Below are positions 43,036-53,118 of a DNA stretch of 64,000 nucleotides, in pieces. The notes beneath the pieces were generated by a model that saw only the letters and a list, made by a program, of their open reading frames with translations, searched no databases and was not told where the DNA came from. Numbering within the stretch: the stretch's first letter is position 1; every line of letters begins with the position of its first letter. A program made the translations under genes and the position numbers. Location: assembly GCA_026873275.1 (NCBI GenBank), contig JANTUC010000004.1:1736001-1800000 (forward strand). Direction: 5' to 3'. Source of the DNA: Pseudopithomyces maydicus (lineage: Eukaryota > Ascomycota > Dothideomycetes > Pleosporales > Didymosphaeriaceae).

Positions 43036-44625
43036 TTAATACCAGTCCCCACGATCTTCATTATCCTCCAGATTAGCAGGATTCGTGCTTAAGATACGCT
43101 GGCGGGGTGTCGTATCACTGAATGCGCTCTCGAATATCCCGCTTACTGCACGCTTGCCTATCTCCTTGAAGCTGTCGTATCCAGTATACTCGCCCACAAC
43201 AGCAGCCCATTCTTTGTCGCTGGGGCTGCGTGCTGGACCCAAGTCGCTCCATCGTGTCACCATCAATACTTGTCTAAATCTTTCCGGACCCATCTTTTGC
43301 ACACTCTTGTCTTCAACAAGCTTTAGCTCAAACAAGTATTCGGTGGGACAGTCAGTGCAACGACGCATTGGCAGACAATGACCACACAAAGCAGTTGGTC
43401 CAGCCATCTTGACATGTCTTATTTTGTTTACCGCGGCAATGTAGACGTTTTCCTCTGGCAGCGGTATGTGATCCACGGCACACTTCGGTATTGATGTCAA
43501 AATCCCTTTTCGCCAGTGCGCACATACGCTGAAATAAGGCGTGTAGTCGCTCCGGCTGAAGAAAAGTAACCGCTTGGCCGCAGGCTGTAGCCCTCCTTCG
43601 ACGAAAACCTGAGACTTGACCCTCATCATCACATGTCCGTTGCTGGGATTAATATGGAACATGCTTTCGTGTGTCCAATCAGAACTAGTGTCTTTCCATC
43701 TTCGGATCAAGGAATGGACCGGGATGCCATACGTGGGGCCATGCTCCCAAGCCCGTTTATAAAGCTGGACGAAAGTGAATGGCAGGAATCGATGCTCGCT
43801 GATACGTAGACGTGGTGGGGGCAAAAGGTTATTTGTACTGTTTGGACAGTTGAATACAGGGTTCAGAATGTTCGGCGGCTTGAGTTTCTCGGCACCTGGA
43901 GATGTGCGAACATGCCATTTCGCACAAGGGAAGCAGAACAAATGATTCGGAAGTTTGTTGTCCAGGGCGAGCAAGAATTCCACGCGATGCACCAGGTGTG
44001 CCTGGTTGCGCAGTAATTCGTACGATCGGTCACCCAGTCTGTTGTACATGACTCGACATGTGGAAGCTAGATTGGCAACGTCGAGAGGTGAAAGGTAATC
44101 GCTGACCAGACCCCAAAGTTCCGGACAGAATCTCGCCAGCAGGGTGGCTCCGTCTAGTTGTGAAGGATCATAAGTCCACTCTTCGATACGCACGACCTCC
44201 TCAGAATCATCGTTATTCTCCGAGAAACCAAAAGCGTGCATCATTTCTGTTAGATCTTTGCGCTCGCCAGTATCCTTGTCGAGTTCTATGCGTCCGGGTG
44301 CATGGTGCGCAGTCTTTTGGAGTCTCCGTGGGCCTTGCTTTGATGAGACGGACCTTGATCGATCTTCCGTGTTGTTTGCCCATGGCATGAATTCGGTGCT
44401 CAGCTTGGAGAATGTACTGGTTATGCTACTTGAGCGAGGAGTATATTGCGAATTCAACAATACTCTTCCGTCGCTGGCCGATGTCGTCTGTGAATTGACG
44501 CTCCGAACATCGGTGTCTAATTGTGCGACGTTCTTTTTCTTGAGTTTGCGTGGGGCCGTATCTTTACTCCGTTTGAAACCAAATTTTGCTCGCAGACTGT
44601 TAGGTTTTGCTGCAACATCGGTCAT
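43036..44625 (-). CDS. F-box domain protein
   Basis: Intronless, 529 aa, starting MTDVAAKPNSLRAKFGFKR. The N-terminal 130 residues are basic and Ser-rich. The F-box is at about residues 165-205 (FCPELWGLVSDYLSPLDVAN, then LASTCRVMYNRLGD), which would bind Skp1 in an SCF ubiquitin ligase. The C-terminal part has paired cysteines (CFPCAKWH, CGHCLPMRRCTDC) that could bind metal, plus aromatic-rich blocks (HRFLPFTFVQLYKRAW). This layout is common in pezizomycete F-box proteins of unknown substrate. No WD or LRR repeats were seen. Confidence 0.85.
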   Translation of the reverse strand: MTDVAAKPNSLRAKFGFKRSKDTAPRKLKKKNVAQLDTDVRSVNSQTTSASDGRVLLNSQYTPRSSSITSTFSKLSTEFMPWANNTEDRSRSVSSKQGPRRLQKTAHHAPGRIELDKDTGERKDLTEMMHAFGFSENNDDSEEVVRIEEWTYDPSQLDGATLLARFCPELWGLVSDYLSPLDVANLASTCRVMYNRLGDRSYELLRNQAHLVHRVEFLLALDNKLPNHLFCFPCAKWHVRTSPGAEKLKPPNILNPVFNCPNSTNNLLPPPRLRISEHRFLPFTFVQLYKRAWEHGPTYGIPVHSLIRRWKDTSSDWTHESMFHINPSNGHVMMRVKSQVFVEGGLQPAAKRLLFFSRSDYTPYFSVCAHWRKGILTSIPKCAVDHIPLPEENVYIAAVNKIRHVKMAGPTALCGHCLPMRRCTDCPTEYLFELKLVEDKSVQKMGPERFRQVLMVTRWSDLGPARSPSDKEWAAVVGEYTGYDSFKEIGKRAVSGIFESAFSDTTPRQRILSTNPANLEDNEDRGDWY

Positions 44626-45446
44626 GGTGAAATCCCCGAATTGCCACTCGCCTGGGCAGCAAACAACGGATGATGATAACTATGCGAAGATTGATGTTGA
44701 TGGAAGAGAACCAAGGATTTCACTGTCCGGGGAATTATGACAAGTAGGAACGAACAAACTAAGGCGACGAGGCTCGTCATTGCTCTTCTGGAGCTTCCGC
44801 GTTCTCCGACATTTCACGTGAGTTCTTGGCACGCTAATAACCATGACGAACAAATGCCCACTCGCAAACATCTTTCAAGCATTGATCCACAGGGTTGATG
44901 ATTTTCTTACACGTATATATCATGAATCTGATAGTATTGACGATTCACGGCCTTAAAGTGACACGAGATTCATTGGGCCCCAAAGCCATGCCCAGGTGAA
45001 GTTCAGATACTCCGGGATTAGAACTATGTGATCTAGCAATCTGTATTATCGGTAGTGTGTCTCATGATCGAATGTTATGCAAGCGGCGCATATAGGAGTT
45101 ATAACGTGTAGGTGCATAATCGGTAAAGATAAGTAGATTTTGTGTCGTGCTGGCGTATTGCTCCAGGAGGCCACGTCTACCTACTTCGTACCTGTCGTTT
45201 ATGAATCTCAAGTTAGCCACTTATATGTTTGAAAATTGTTAGATTCAATCCAGTTGTGGAACGAGATTTCTTATCACTTTAGCCCTTTAGTAACAATATT
45301 ATATTCATATATTCCAAAAGTGTTTTGACTAGTTTACTCTGGCATGTATCCAAATATGACCGATATAATTGCATTCACGGCACCAATATCGTACCTCTCG
45401 TTATACTAGTGTTATTTTTGCGAGCCACGCATCATATGGATCTGTG
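44626..45446. other. AT-rich intergenic region
   Basis: Promoter side of the F-box gene and 3' flank of the MFS gene; no gene or repeat was recognised. Confidence 0.5.
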
Positions 45447-47292
45447 CTAGACCATTTCAACACGCTCGGGACCCTTCTCGGGAACTTGGTCGCCTTGTTT
45501 TACCGCAGTGATTGCGTCCTCCTCGAGGGTCAGACTCAAGCCGATTTCGCGTCTGACCTCAGCTAACAGTACAGCGTCTTCAACACCTGTCCTGCTCTTG
45601 AATACGCGGTCCATTTCCTCTAGAGTTGCACCCTTGGTTTCTGGGAGAGCAAAAATCACCCACACAATACCACCGGCAAGGAATACAGCAAAGAAGATGT
45701 AGGTGCCCCAGGCCCACGCTTCTAGCATTGGAGGAACGAAAAATGCAACGGCAAAGTTGTTAAGCTGTATATGTTAGTCAACGCAGCAGCATAGGCGTTT
45801 GAACATACCCAATTTGAAGAGGCGCCAATCGAGGCCCCCTTTGCGCGGATAGAAAGAGGGAAGATTTCTGAAACAAGTGTCCATGAGACCGGGCCCCAAG
45901 TAGCACCGAAAGCACCGACGTAAATCCAAATGAAAGCGCAAACAATCCATCCTTCGGTGGCGTGCGCCTCCCAATCATGTCGAAATTTGGCAACCATGAT
46001 GCCAGCAATAACCATACATATCCACATAACAATGGAACCTACGATCAACATAGGTTTACGCCCGACTTTGTCAATGATGGCCATCGCAGGAAGAGTGCTG
46101 ACGAAGAAGACAACTCCAGTGACGCCTGTTGCAAGGAGTGCCTGTGTCCCTCCAGTCAGACCAAGTGACTGGAAGATATTGCTTGCATAATAGATGATGG
46201 CATCGATACCTGCTTCTGGTTAACATTAACAATATAAGAAGGAAGCTAAGGACACTTGCCTGACCACTGTTGGAAAAACATAACGGCCCAGCCCGTCCAA
46301 ACCCGCTTTAGATTGTCCCAAGTGCGTACAACCTGGTAATATTGCGCAATCTCGCGTGTCCAAACACTTCCTGCTTCCTTTGAAGCCAGTTTAGGAAATG
46401 CTTTTGGAAGTTTCGCTGCTCAAAGATAGCTTCAGCTTTGATCTCCTTGAATTCGACCTGAACAAGTTCGTGATCGACAGGAAGTTTGCGAAGTGAAGCA
46501 ATGGTGTTCAATGCTTCTTGGTCACGGCCCTTCTTGACAAGCCAGCGTGGAGAGAACGGAAGCCACCAGATACCGCAAGCGAGTATAGCAGCTGGAATGC
46601 CTTGGATAATAGATGGAAGCTGCCAAGCAAGGTTCTTCTGTGTTTCGCCAATGCCACCGATGTAGTTCGACCCATACCCAATCCAGAAAGAAAGCATAAT
46701 GCCCAGAATGGTCGCAAACTGATAGAATGACACTATCAGACCCCTAAGTTCTGGTGCAGCAATCTCGGCGTTGTAAAGAGGGCCGACTCCAGAGAAAAGC
46801 CCCACTCCAACACCAGTGCAAAATCTGCCAGCGTACAGAAGTGCCGGGTTGTTATGAGCAGCACCGATGTAAAGATAGGATCCAAGGACTACCCATAAAC
46901 AGGCGCCGAACATGGTGTATTTACGCGAGAAGACTTCGCCAAACACACCAGCTGAGAGGGAACCAAGAATACCGCCAAGTTGCAGAATGGAGGTCAACCA
47001 CCCTGTAGCTGAGGAGGATTCAACGACGGAAGGAAGTTGTCCTTGAATCGCGTCATGACCAAGGATTGACCAAGAACGCCTTGCTGGTAGCCATATTCGA
47101 ATCCTCCGAAGCTGTGCTATCGTTAGTCCTCTCGTATGTTTAGGAAACGGGGCAGATATATCCTTACGAGGCGAAGAAGGCAATGAGAAGGAGCTTCGGA
47201 TTATTCATCAACGTTCGCCATCTATTCTTGTATGCGGCTTGTGTGCGAACTTGCGCTGATGTGACGGACGCATTGCGAGTGATACCGTCCAT
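45447..47292 (-). CDS. Sugar porter MFS transporter (hexose type), frame broken twice, one GC-AG intron
   Basis: Twelve-helix major facilitator of the sugar porter family; the substrate is not determinable. Exons 47292-47168, 47111-46260, 46209-45809 and 45764-45447. Motifs are FGYQQGVLGQSL-like sequence after FGGFEYG, ESSSATGWLTSILQLGG, GRFCTGVGVGLF, PFSPRWLVKKGR, QQWSGIDAIIYYASNIFQSL and LPETKGATLEEMD. The frame slips near 47032-47033 (in DNFPSVVE) and near 46394-46398 (in KHFPKLAS). One added base at each gives 1698 nt, 565 aa. Intron 46210-46259 begins GCAAGT rather than GT. The two slips sit in short runs, so real decay is less easily excluded here than for the other genes. Confidence 0.85.
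46210..46259 (-). other. GC-AG intron in MFS gene
   Basis: 50-bp intron with donor GCAAGT, an internal GTTAATGTTAACC region and acceptor GCAG. Splicing it joins QQWSG to IDAIIYY exactly as sugar porters require. No GT donor nearby gives a valid frame. Confidence 0.75.
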
Positions 47293-49715
47293 ATTGGCTG
47301 TATCCTCTTACACACCAATTTCAAAATCGCCTTCGCCGGCAGACTGGTAACAAATTGACGGAACTCACAATGTAAGACAAGCTCAAGTTGATCAGTGGAA
47401 CCTTCCTTTTATACCAATTGATCCTGCATTACTACATAGCTACCCTTGACCGCTACCCGTTTTGCATGCTGCACACCCATGTTTTCTAGACAAGAAGCTA
47501 ACGGAACTCCACGGGGATGTTGATTTGTCGACCCCAAGAGGAGAATGCGGGACCCCACATTTCACCCCAAATCTGTGAGTCTCCTCCATGTTGCCCCGAC
47601 AAGGTTGCAGTCATGTGGGTTCGTCTACGTGCCGATGGAAAGGTCCGACGACTCGTAGCATTAGCGTTGGCGGCTGGAGATGCCCTATCGGGCCGATCGG
47701 GATGTCTGTTTGTCACCTGAGGGCGGTTAAACTGCCTGTTTTGGAACTTACCGAATACTTAGGTGTTCGACTCTGAACAAATTTTGCTGGTGAACATCAG
47801 GACATGTGTGGGATATATGGGCAAGTCATTTTGAAGACGTCTTGAGGGCTCTTGTGTCTTTGAACGGTGACCTATATGAATTTAATTGGATGATTCCCAA
47901 GGTTCCCCATCACTCGAGAATGTAAATAACTTCATAGCGCTTACGCTTACCACATCTAGTTGCCGCTAGGTGAGCCCCGAGACGAGTCAATGTCAACTTC
48001 AAAAACGCGGGACACGATCGTAGGTCAAAATTGTTGGTAAAGCGCCATCGAGCTGTAAGACTACTTGTATCTAGAGCACACAGTGAGGTGCAGTTGCCAA
48101 GGGTGGAATCGCTATTTACAATTTCTGTCTCAGACCACCAGAAGAAATGATAAAGCCAGAATTGTATTGGTATGGGATCGAAAAGCTTAAAACTTCAATT
48201 AGATGAGCGAGACTGAGACTCGGTAGGTAAACGGCGTAATTTCAATGTAGTGGTATGTCGAAAACCGATATCGCTGCCTCCTGAAACGAGGCGATAATGT
48301 GCGAGGCAGGCTGCAATGAAGAAAAAACGGTCGCTCTTCGGCAAATTTACGTTGTAGTTTGTAAATGCATGGAAGATGGTTGCTATGTTGCGTGTTCAAA
48401 GGGGATCGGGCAAGGCTTGATTCATCAGGAATGGGTCGAGATCGCAGACCACATTAAGATTATCCTAGAATGATCATGCGCCGTTGAGTTTTCGCATACC
48501 TAGCTGTTTCTGAAGTTGTTATGACAAAAACCAGTCCAAGCAATCCGTGTTATCTTCGCCCTTGTTCATTCGTTTTGTGGTGAGCTACTTTATTCCGACC
48601 AACCCATTGCGTCCAATTTGCCAACTGGCCATTGTCTTAGATCTGTCACGATGGTGAACAGAAATCCCAGGAACCCGCGTTTCCTTACATCACTGTGTTA
48701 CTGGTGGCCTTTCAAACAGCTGATTTAAGTCAGCTTACTTGCATCATTACTCCTAGGCCTAATGCCTTTTGACACCTGAGCCGCTATTTGCATGCGTTTC
48801 CCTTCCATGTGACCTGCATACAAGGCAAACTTCATATTCTGGTTGTTCGAGGAATCGAAGATTGCAACTCCATTCATCTAAGAAAATTTTCCTACATTTT
48901 ACCAAGATCACTAAAACTTGGTGGCGAGTACCCAAGGAACTCTTGTTAAAAATTTTATGGATGTTGCATGCGTTGTGGCTGTTGCGGTTCCACATATATT
49001 CCTGAGTGATGAGCTTTGCCAGCTCTTTATCATCCTTACTACTGACACCAGGGGTGATGATAGATGGCCATTCTCCGGGTCGACTTCCCTCTTGTTACCA
49101 TATTTAATTCTGTTCGAGTCTGCATCATCCCCATCATACTGGACAATTGCTTTTGGAAAACACCCCAGGCTACCCTCTCGTCATCATCCACCTCGAATTT
49201 GTACGATTCCATTTCTTCAGGCCACTCTAGTGCTTCCGGATTTAGTGGTGAAGAACAAAATAGCTCGACAATACACATCACACATACCCCATGATTCGGC
49301 TCGTATGTTATATATGAGCGATATGTATCCTAGTGTAGTGTTGCAGGTTTAATCAAGAGCACAACTAATCCATATTGTCTTGGGTCGCTGTGTTGCCCCA
49401 AGACAGTTTATACGACAACTGATCTGGATAGGCTTGCTTATGCAAATACTGCTAAGATCACCACGGTCTCACCCCGAAGGCTGTATTGGCACGTACATTA
49501 ACGCACATGATATATCCCCAATTACTCCATCTATATGACACATGGTAATAACATTCTTCCTCGCGTCTATAGTTGCTGATTAGGAATGATCGCTTCATAG
49601 CAAGCTATATACAAGTATTCAAACACCCCTCCTCTCTTCCCATTACATATACTGACGATAGAAAGCTTAAAGGGCAACGCGTAGCAACACCATATCTTGT
49701 ATGACAATGGCGAAT
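47293..49715. other. 2.4-kb region without a convincing gene
   Basis: AT-richer, with only short frames. One minus-strand frame (49039-49281) encodes an acidic, protein-like stretch (EALEWPEEMESYKFEVDDDE) without start or context and may be a gene relic. No repeats or transposon features were recognised. Confidence 0.4.
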
Positions 49716-52080
49716 CTAGTTCTTATTGGCCTTTCCCTCGGGAATGGACTTGTCTCCAATGACTGGGTTGTGTCCTTTAGGGTACTTTGAATCTGAAGGG
49801 AGCACCTCGTCAGGCTTGTCTATTCGCTCGTTAGCATCCGATTTGTTCTGATCACATTTCGTTAGGAGAAACGTACCGTGTCTCGCGTAGAGGTTGTACT
49901 CCTCGTCTAGATACTTGCCCACCTTTCCACTCTCTACATCTTTTCGCGAAAGAGAGAGCTTAGACTTGGGCAAGCCCATGCTGCCGAGGTATTTGACACT
50001 GTTAGTCCACTCAGCCTCTTTACGCTTGGAATCCCACTTTAACTCCTCGGCCATGAGATCGATGACGGTGGGTAGCGCCTCGAGTGCCGCCTGTGCGTTC
50101 AGAAAAGCAAGACGCATACGTCGCGCAATCACATCCGTAGCAGTTTGTGCATATTCATGGCGCACACAGTAGCGAACTTCACCATCGATGTAAGGGTAGA
50201 GTTCTGAGATACGCTTTCCACGCACAGGGAAGCGTTGCTCAGTTGGCGCGCTAAGAGAAGCAACAGTCCACGCGCGATCTCCGTATGCGGTGCAGAGGTA
50301 TTTGGCGATTTCAGTTTCAATGCCATAGTGTTGCACCAGGTTAATAAAAAGCGTCTTTGAGTAGCCGTGTGCACCGACCAAGCGTACACGGTGCGTCTGG
50401 CACGTTCCATCCAAAGGAGCCTCGTCGCGCACCTGGGTGCCACTGACCAGCGGTGCGTTGGTGAGAGGCTTTGCCTGGAGTCCAAATTCCTCGATGGCAT
50501 GATCGACAGTTTCCTCAGCCATTTCGCGGTACGTTGTCCACTTGCCTCCCGCACAGGTCATCAAGCCAGAGGGAGATGTGGTCACAAGGTGATTTCGGAC
50601 GAGGCCCTCGGTTTTGCCAGCCTTGGGATCGCGGACGAGGGGTCGAATACCAGACCAGGCAGCCAGAACGTCGCCACGGCGGACCTTGATGTCAGGCTGG
50701 AGGTAGCGACGGATTTCCTTCAGGATCCAGTCAATCTCGTCCTCCCCAGCTACGGGGTCCCTGGTGACAGAAGTGGCGGTGTCGGTCGTACCTGCGATGG
50801 TATTGCCTTGCCAAGGGAGGAAAAAAATGACACGACCATCGGAGGTGGAAGGGTCTATGAGACCCATGTTTGAAGGGGAGAAATAGCCGGGCAGAATGAC
50901 ATGCACACCGGAACTAGGAGCTACAATTTCTTCGACGGTGGGTTCGTCAAGCTTGCGGATGGAATCGGTGAAAGGTCCAGTCGCGTTGATAATGCCCTTT
51001 GCCTTGATGCGGAACTCTTGAGGTTTCTTGCCGTTGAGCTCGTCAACGCAGTCCTTGACGCGTGCGCCATTGAGCTTTCCATTGGCGTCTTTCTCGAGGC
51101 CGGTGACTTCCAGGTGGCTTACAACGGTCGCACCATATAGGGCTGCCGTCACGGCAATGGACACGTTCATGCGGGAGTCGTTGTGCGCACCATCTGAATG
51201 AAATTAGTATCATATAGATGCATGTAGGCCAATGCACGCACCGTAGTAGACCAAGGCACCAAAAAGGTTGTCTTTTTTCAGCATAGGGAATGCATCGAGC
51301 GCTTTACTCTTGGTCAAGAAGTAGGAGCTCTCAATGTTCTCCGAACCGGCCAGGAAGTCATAGAACTTGGTACCCGCCCAAAAGTAGGGAGCCTGCCACC
51401 ACTTCTCGATGGGGATCATGATGGGGAGCCATTGGGAAAGATGCGGTGCCGTGTCCAAAAAGTAACGTCGTTCACGAAGAGCCTCTACGACGAGTTTGTA
51501 CCTATGCGCCAGCCTTAGCGTTGCCCATGGCGGGGGTTCTGGTTATATCTTACTGATTGTAGTCCAGGTTCCACACAGCCTTTTCGAGATAGCGCACACC
51601 GCCGTGCACAAGTTTCGTGCTCTTACTGCTCGTCCCACTGCTGAAGTCATCCCTCTCTACAAGAGCAACCTTGAGGCCTCTGGTCGCAGCATCAAGGGCG
51701 ATACCACTGCCAGTCGCACCACCTCCGATGACCAGCAAGTCGTAGGGTTCTTCTTCGCCTTTCTCTTCTTCGTTCACAGTCCTACCCGTGCCCTTGGACC
51801 ACCCGATGGTCTTCTTGACGGTATCTGCGGCACTGGACAGCACGCCAGCGCTCCGCTTCAGGTCCGCAATCTGCTCCTCTCTCGACTTGACGAGCGGGAA
51901 GTTTGGCGGGTGGAAGACGCCTCCCTTGCCGTAGGTGGGAGGGGGAACTTGTGCGGCCTCGAGACCAGGAATGTCGCGTGGACGATAGATGGAGTAGAGA
52001 GCGGCACCTCCGACAAGACCGGCACCGGTGGTGTAGAGCAGCGGCCTGAGGATGCGGCTCCCGCGCGCGCGATGCGCCAT
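49716..52080 (-). CDS. GUT2: Mitochondrial FAD-dependent glycerol-3-phosphate dehydrogenase
   Basis: Oxidises glycerol-3-phosphate to dihydroxyacetone phosphate and passes electrons to ubiquinone at the outer face of the inner mitochondrial membrane. Four exons: 52080-51554, 51501-51242, 51193-49877 and 49819-49716, giving 735 aa. A basic N-terminus and one hydrophobic span (LLYTTGAGLVGGAALYSIY) anchor it. The FAD-binding LLVIGGGATGSGIALDAATR follows near residue 115, then TSSKSTKLVHGGVRYLE, GIINATGPFTDSIRKLD and TCAGGKWTTYREMAEET. The last intron (49820-49876) has a CTAACG branch and joins YARH to DKPDEVLP. The gene converges on no partner; VTC5 lies upstream on the same strand. Confidence 0.95.
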
Positions 52081-53118
52081 TCCGCAATAAAGTTATGTGG
52101 TGTTTGTTCAATGGCGGGGTGGCAGGCAAAATGAGGGTGCGCGCAGCTCCGTTCTCGATGGATGGTTGGATGGGTATCTATTCAATAGGAAAAACTAAAG
52201 GCGGGCGGTTGTGCTAACGATGGCGCCAGGCCGCTTCACAGGTCCCAGTCAGCTTCCTCTGGGGGCACAGGGGGGTGAGGGGGGCTGTACTTACGGGTGG
52301 ATGTGTTCAAGACAGCATGGCGAGCTACGAGCAGGTGTAGGGAAAATTTTCCGGGTAGTGTCGGCGTGACAACAGGGAGGTGGAGGAGAAATGTGGACTT
52401 GTCAGTGTTTATGACGAAAGCTGGAAAGATGGACGGGGCGGAAAGGTTCGGCAGAATAGCAGTCCGAAAGGGGAGCGTGGGAGAGATGCAGCCCTGGAGT
52501 CCTTTGCCCAGGTGCCCAGGTGCATGTGATTCTCCACGCCACACGTCCCACGTCCCACTCACGTCCCACTCACGTCCCACTCACGTCCCACTCCCTTATT
52601 CGTGCTCTCTGCTGCGTCTGTCGCTCCCAACGTGCACCATTGTCCAGCGATGCGCGTCCCCCGGGGCTGCGCATTTGTGCACGCAATGACGACTTCATCG
52701 GCCCACTATTCCGCAGAGCCGCATTCCCGGTTGGTGAGCCCAGAGCCCCACCCCCACGCAATGCGGGACGCCCAAATTTCACCCTTCGCCCCATAACCAC
52801 ACCCACATCGCTTAAGTAGGTTCCCACGGGGACAGCAGCAGAGCAACGCCGTGAATCGACCCCAGCCTGCAACAAGCCGCGACCTGGGTTGGGGTTCCAG
52901 CGACAGCCCGGCATTCATCGGCGAGTCTTTCCGTCTTCGTCTCGACAACGCCTCGCCTATCAGACTAGTCATGGAGGGATATTGTACTTGTTGAATCATG
53001 CTATCGTCGGTCCTTTCCCCGTGCCACCTAATCGGCCGATTCACGAACAGCTCCACAAAAGGAGCCGCACTTCAAGCCTTGGCCCATCCCCGGGGCCGTC
53101 CCAGCATCACGCCTGCTG
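52081..53118. other. GUT2 upstream region
   Basis: Promoter and leader of GUT2 and 3' flank of VTC5. It contains an AGCCCTGGAG word (52490-52499) and an 11-bp tandem repeat (52543-52593). No gene was recognised. Confidence 0.5.
52543..52593. repeat. 11-bp tandem repeat ACGTCCCACTC
   Basis: Four perfect tandem copies (52550-52593) preceded by a partial unit, about 470 bp upstream of the GUT2 ATG. Confidence 0.9.
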
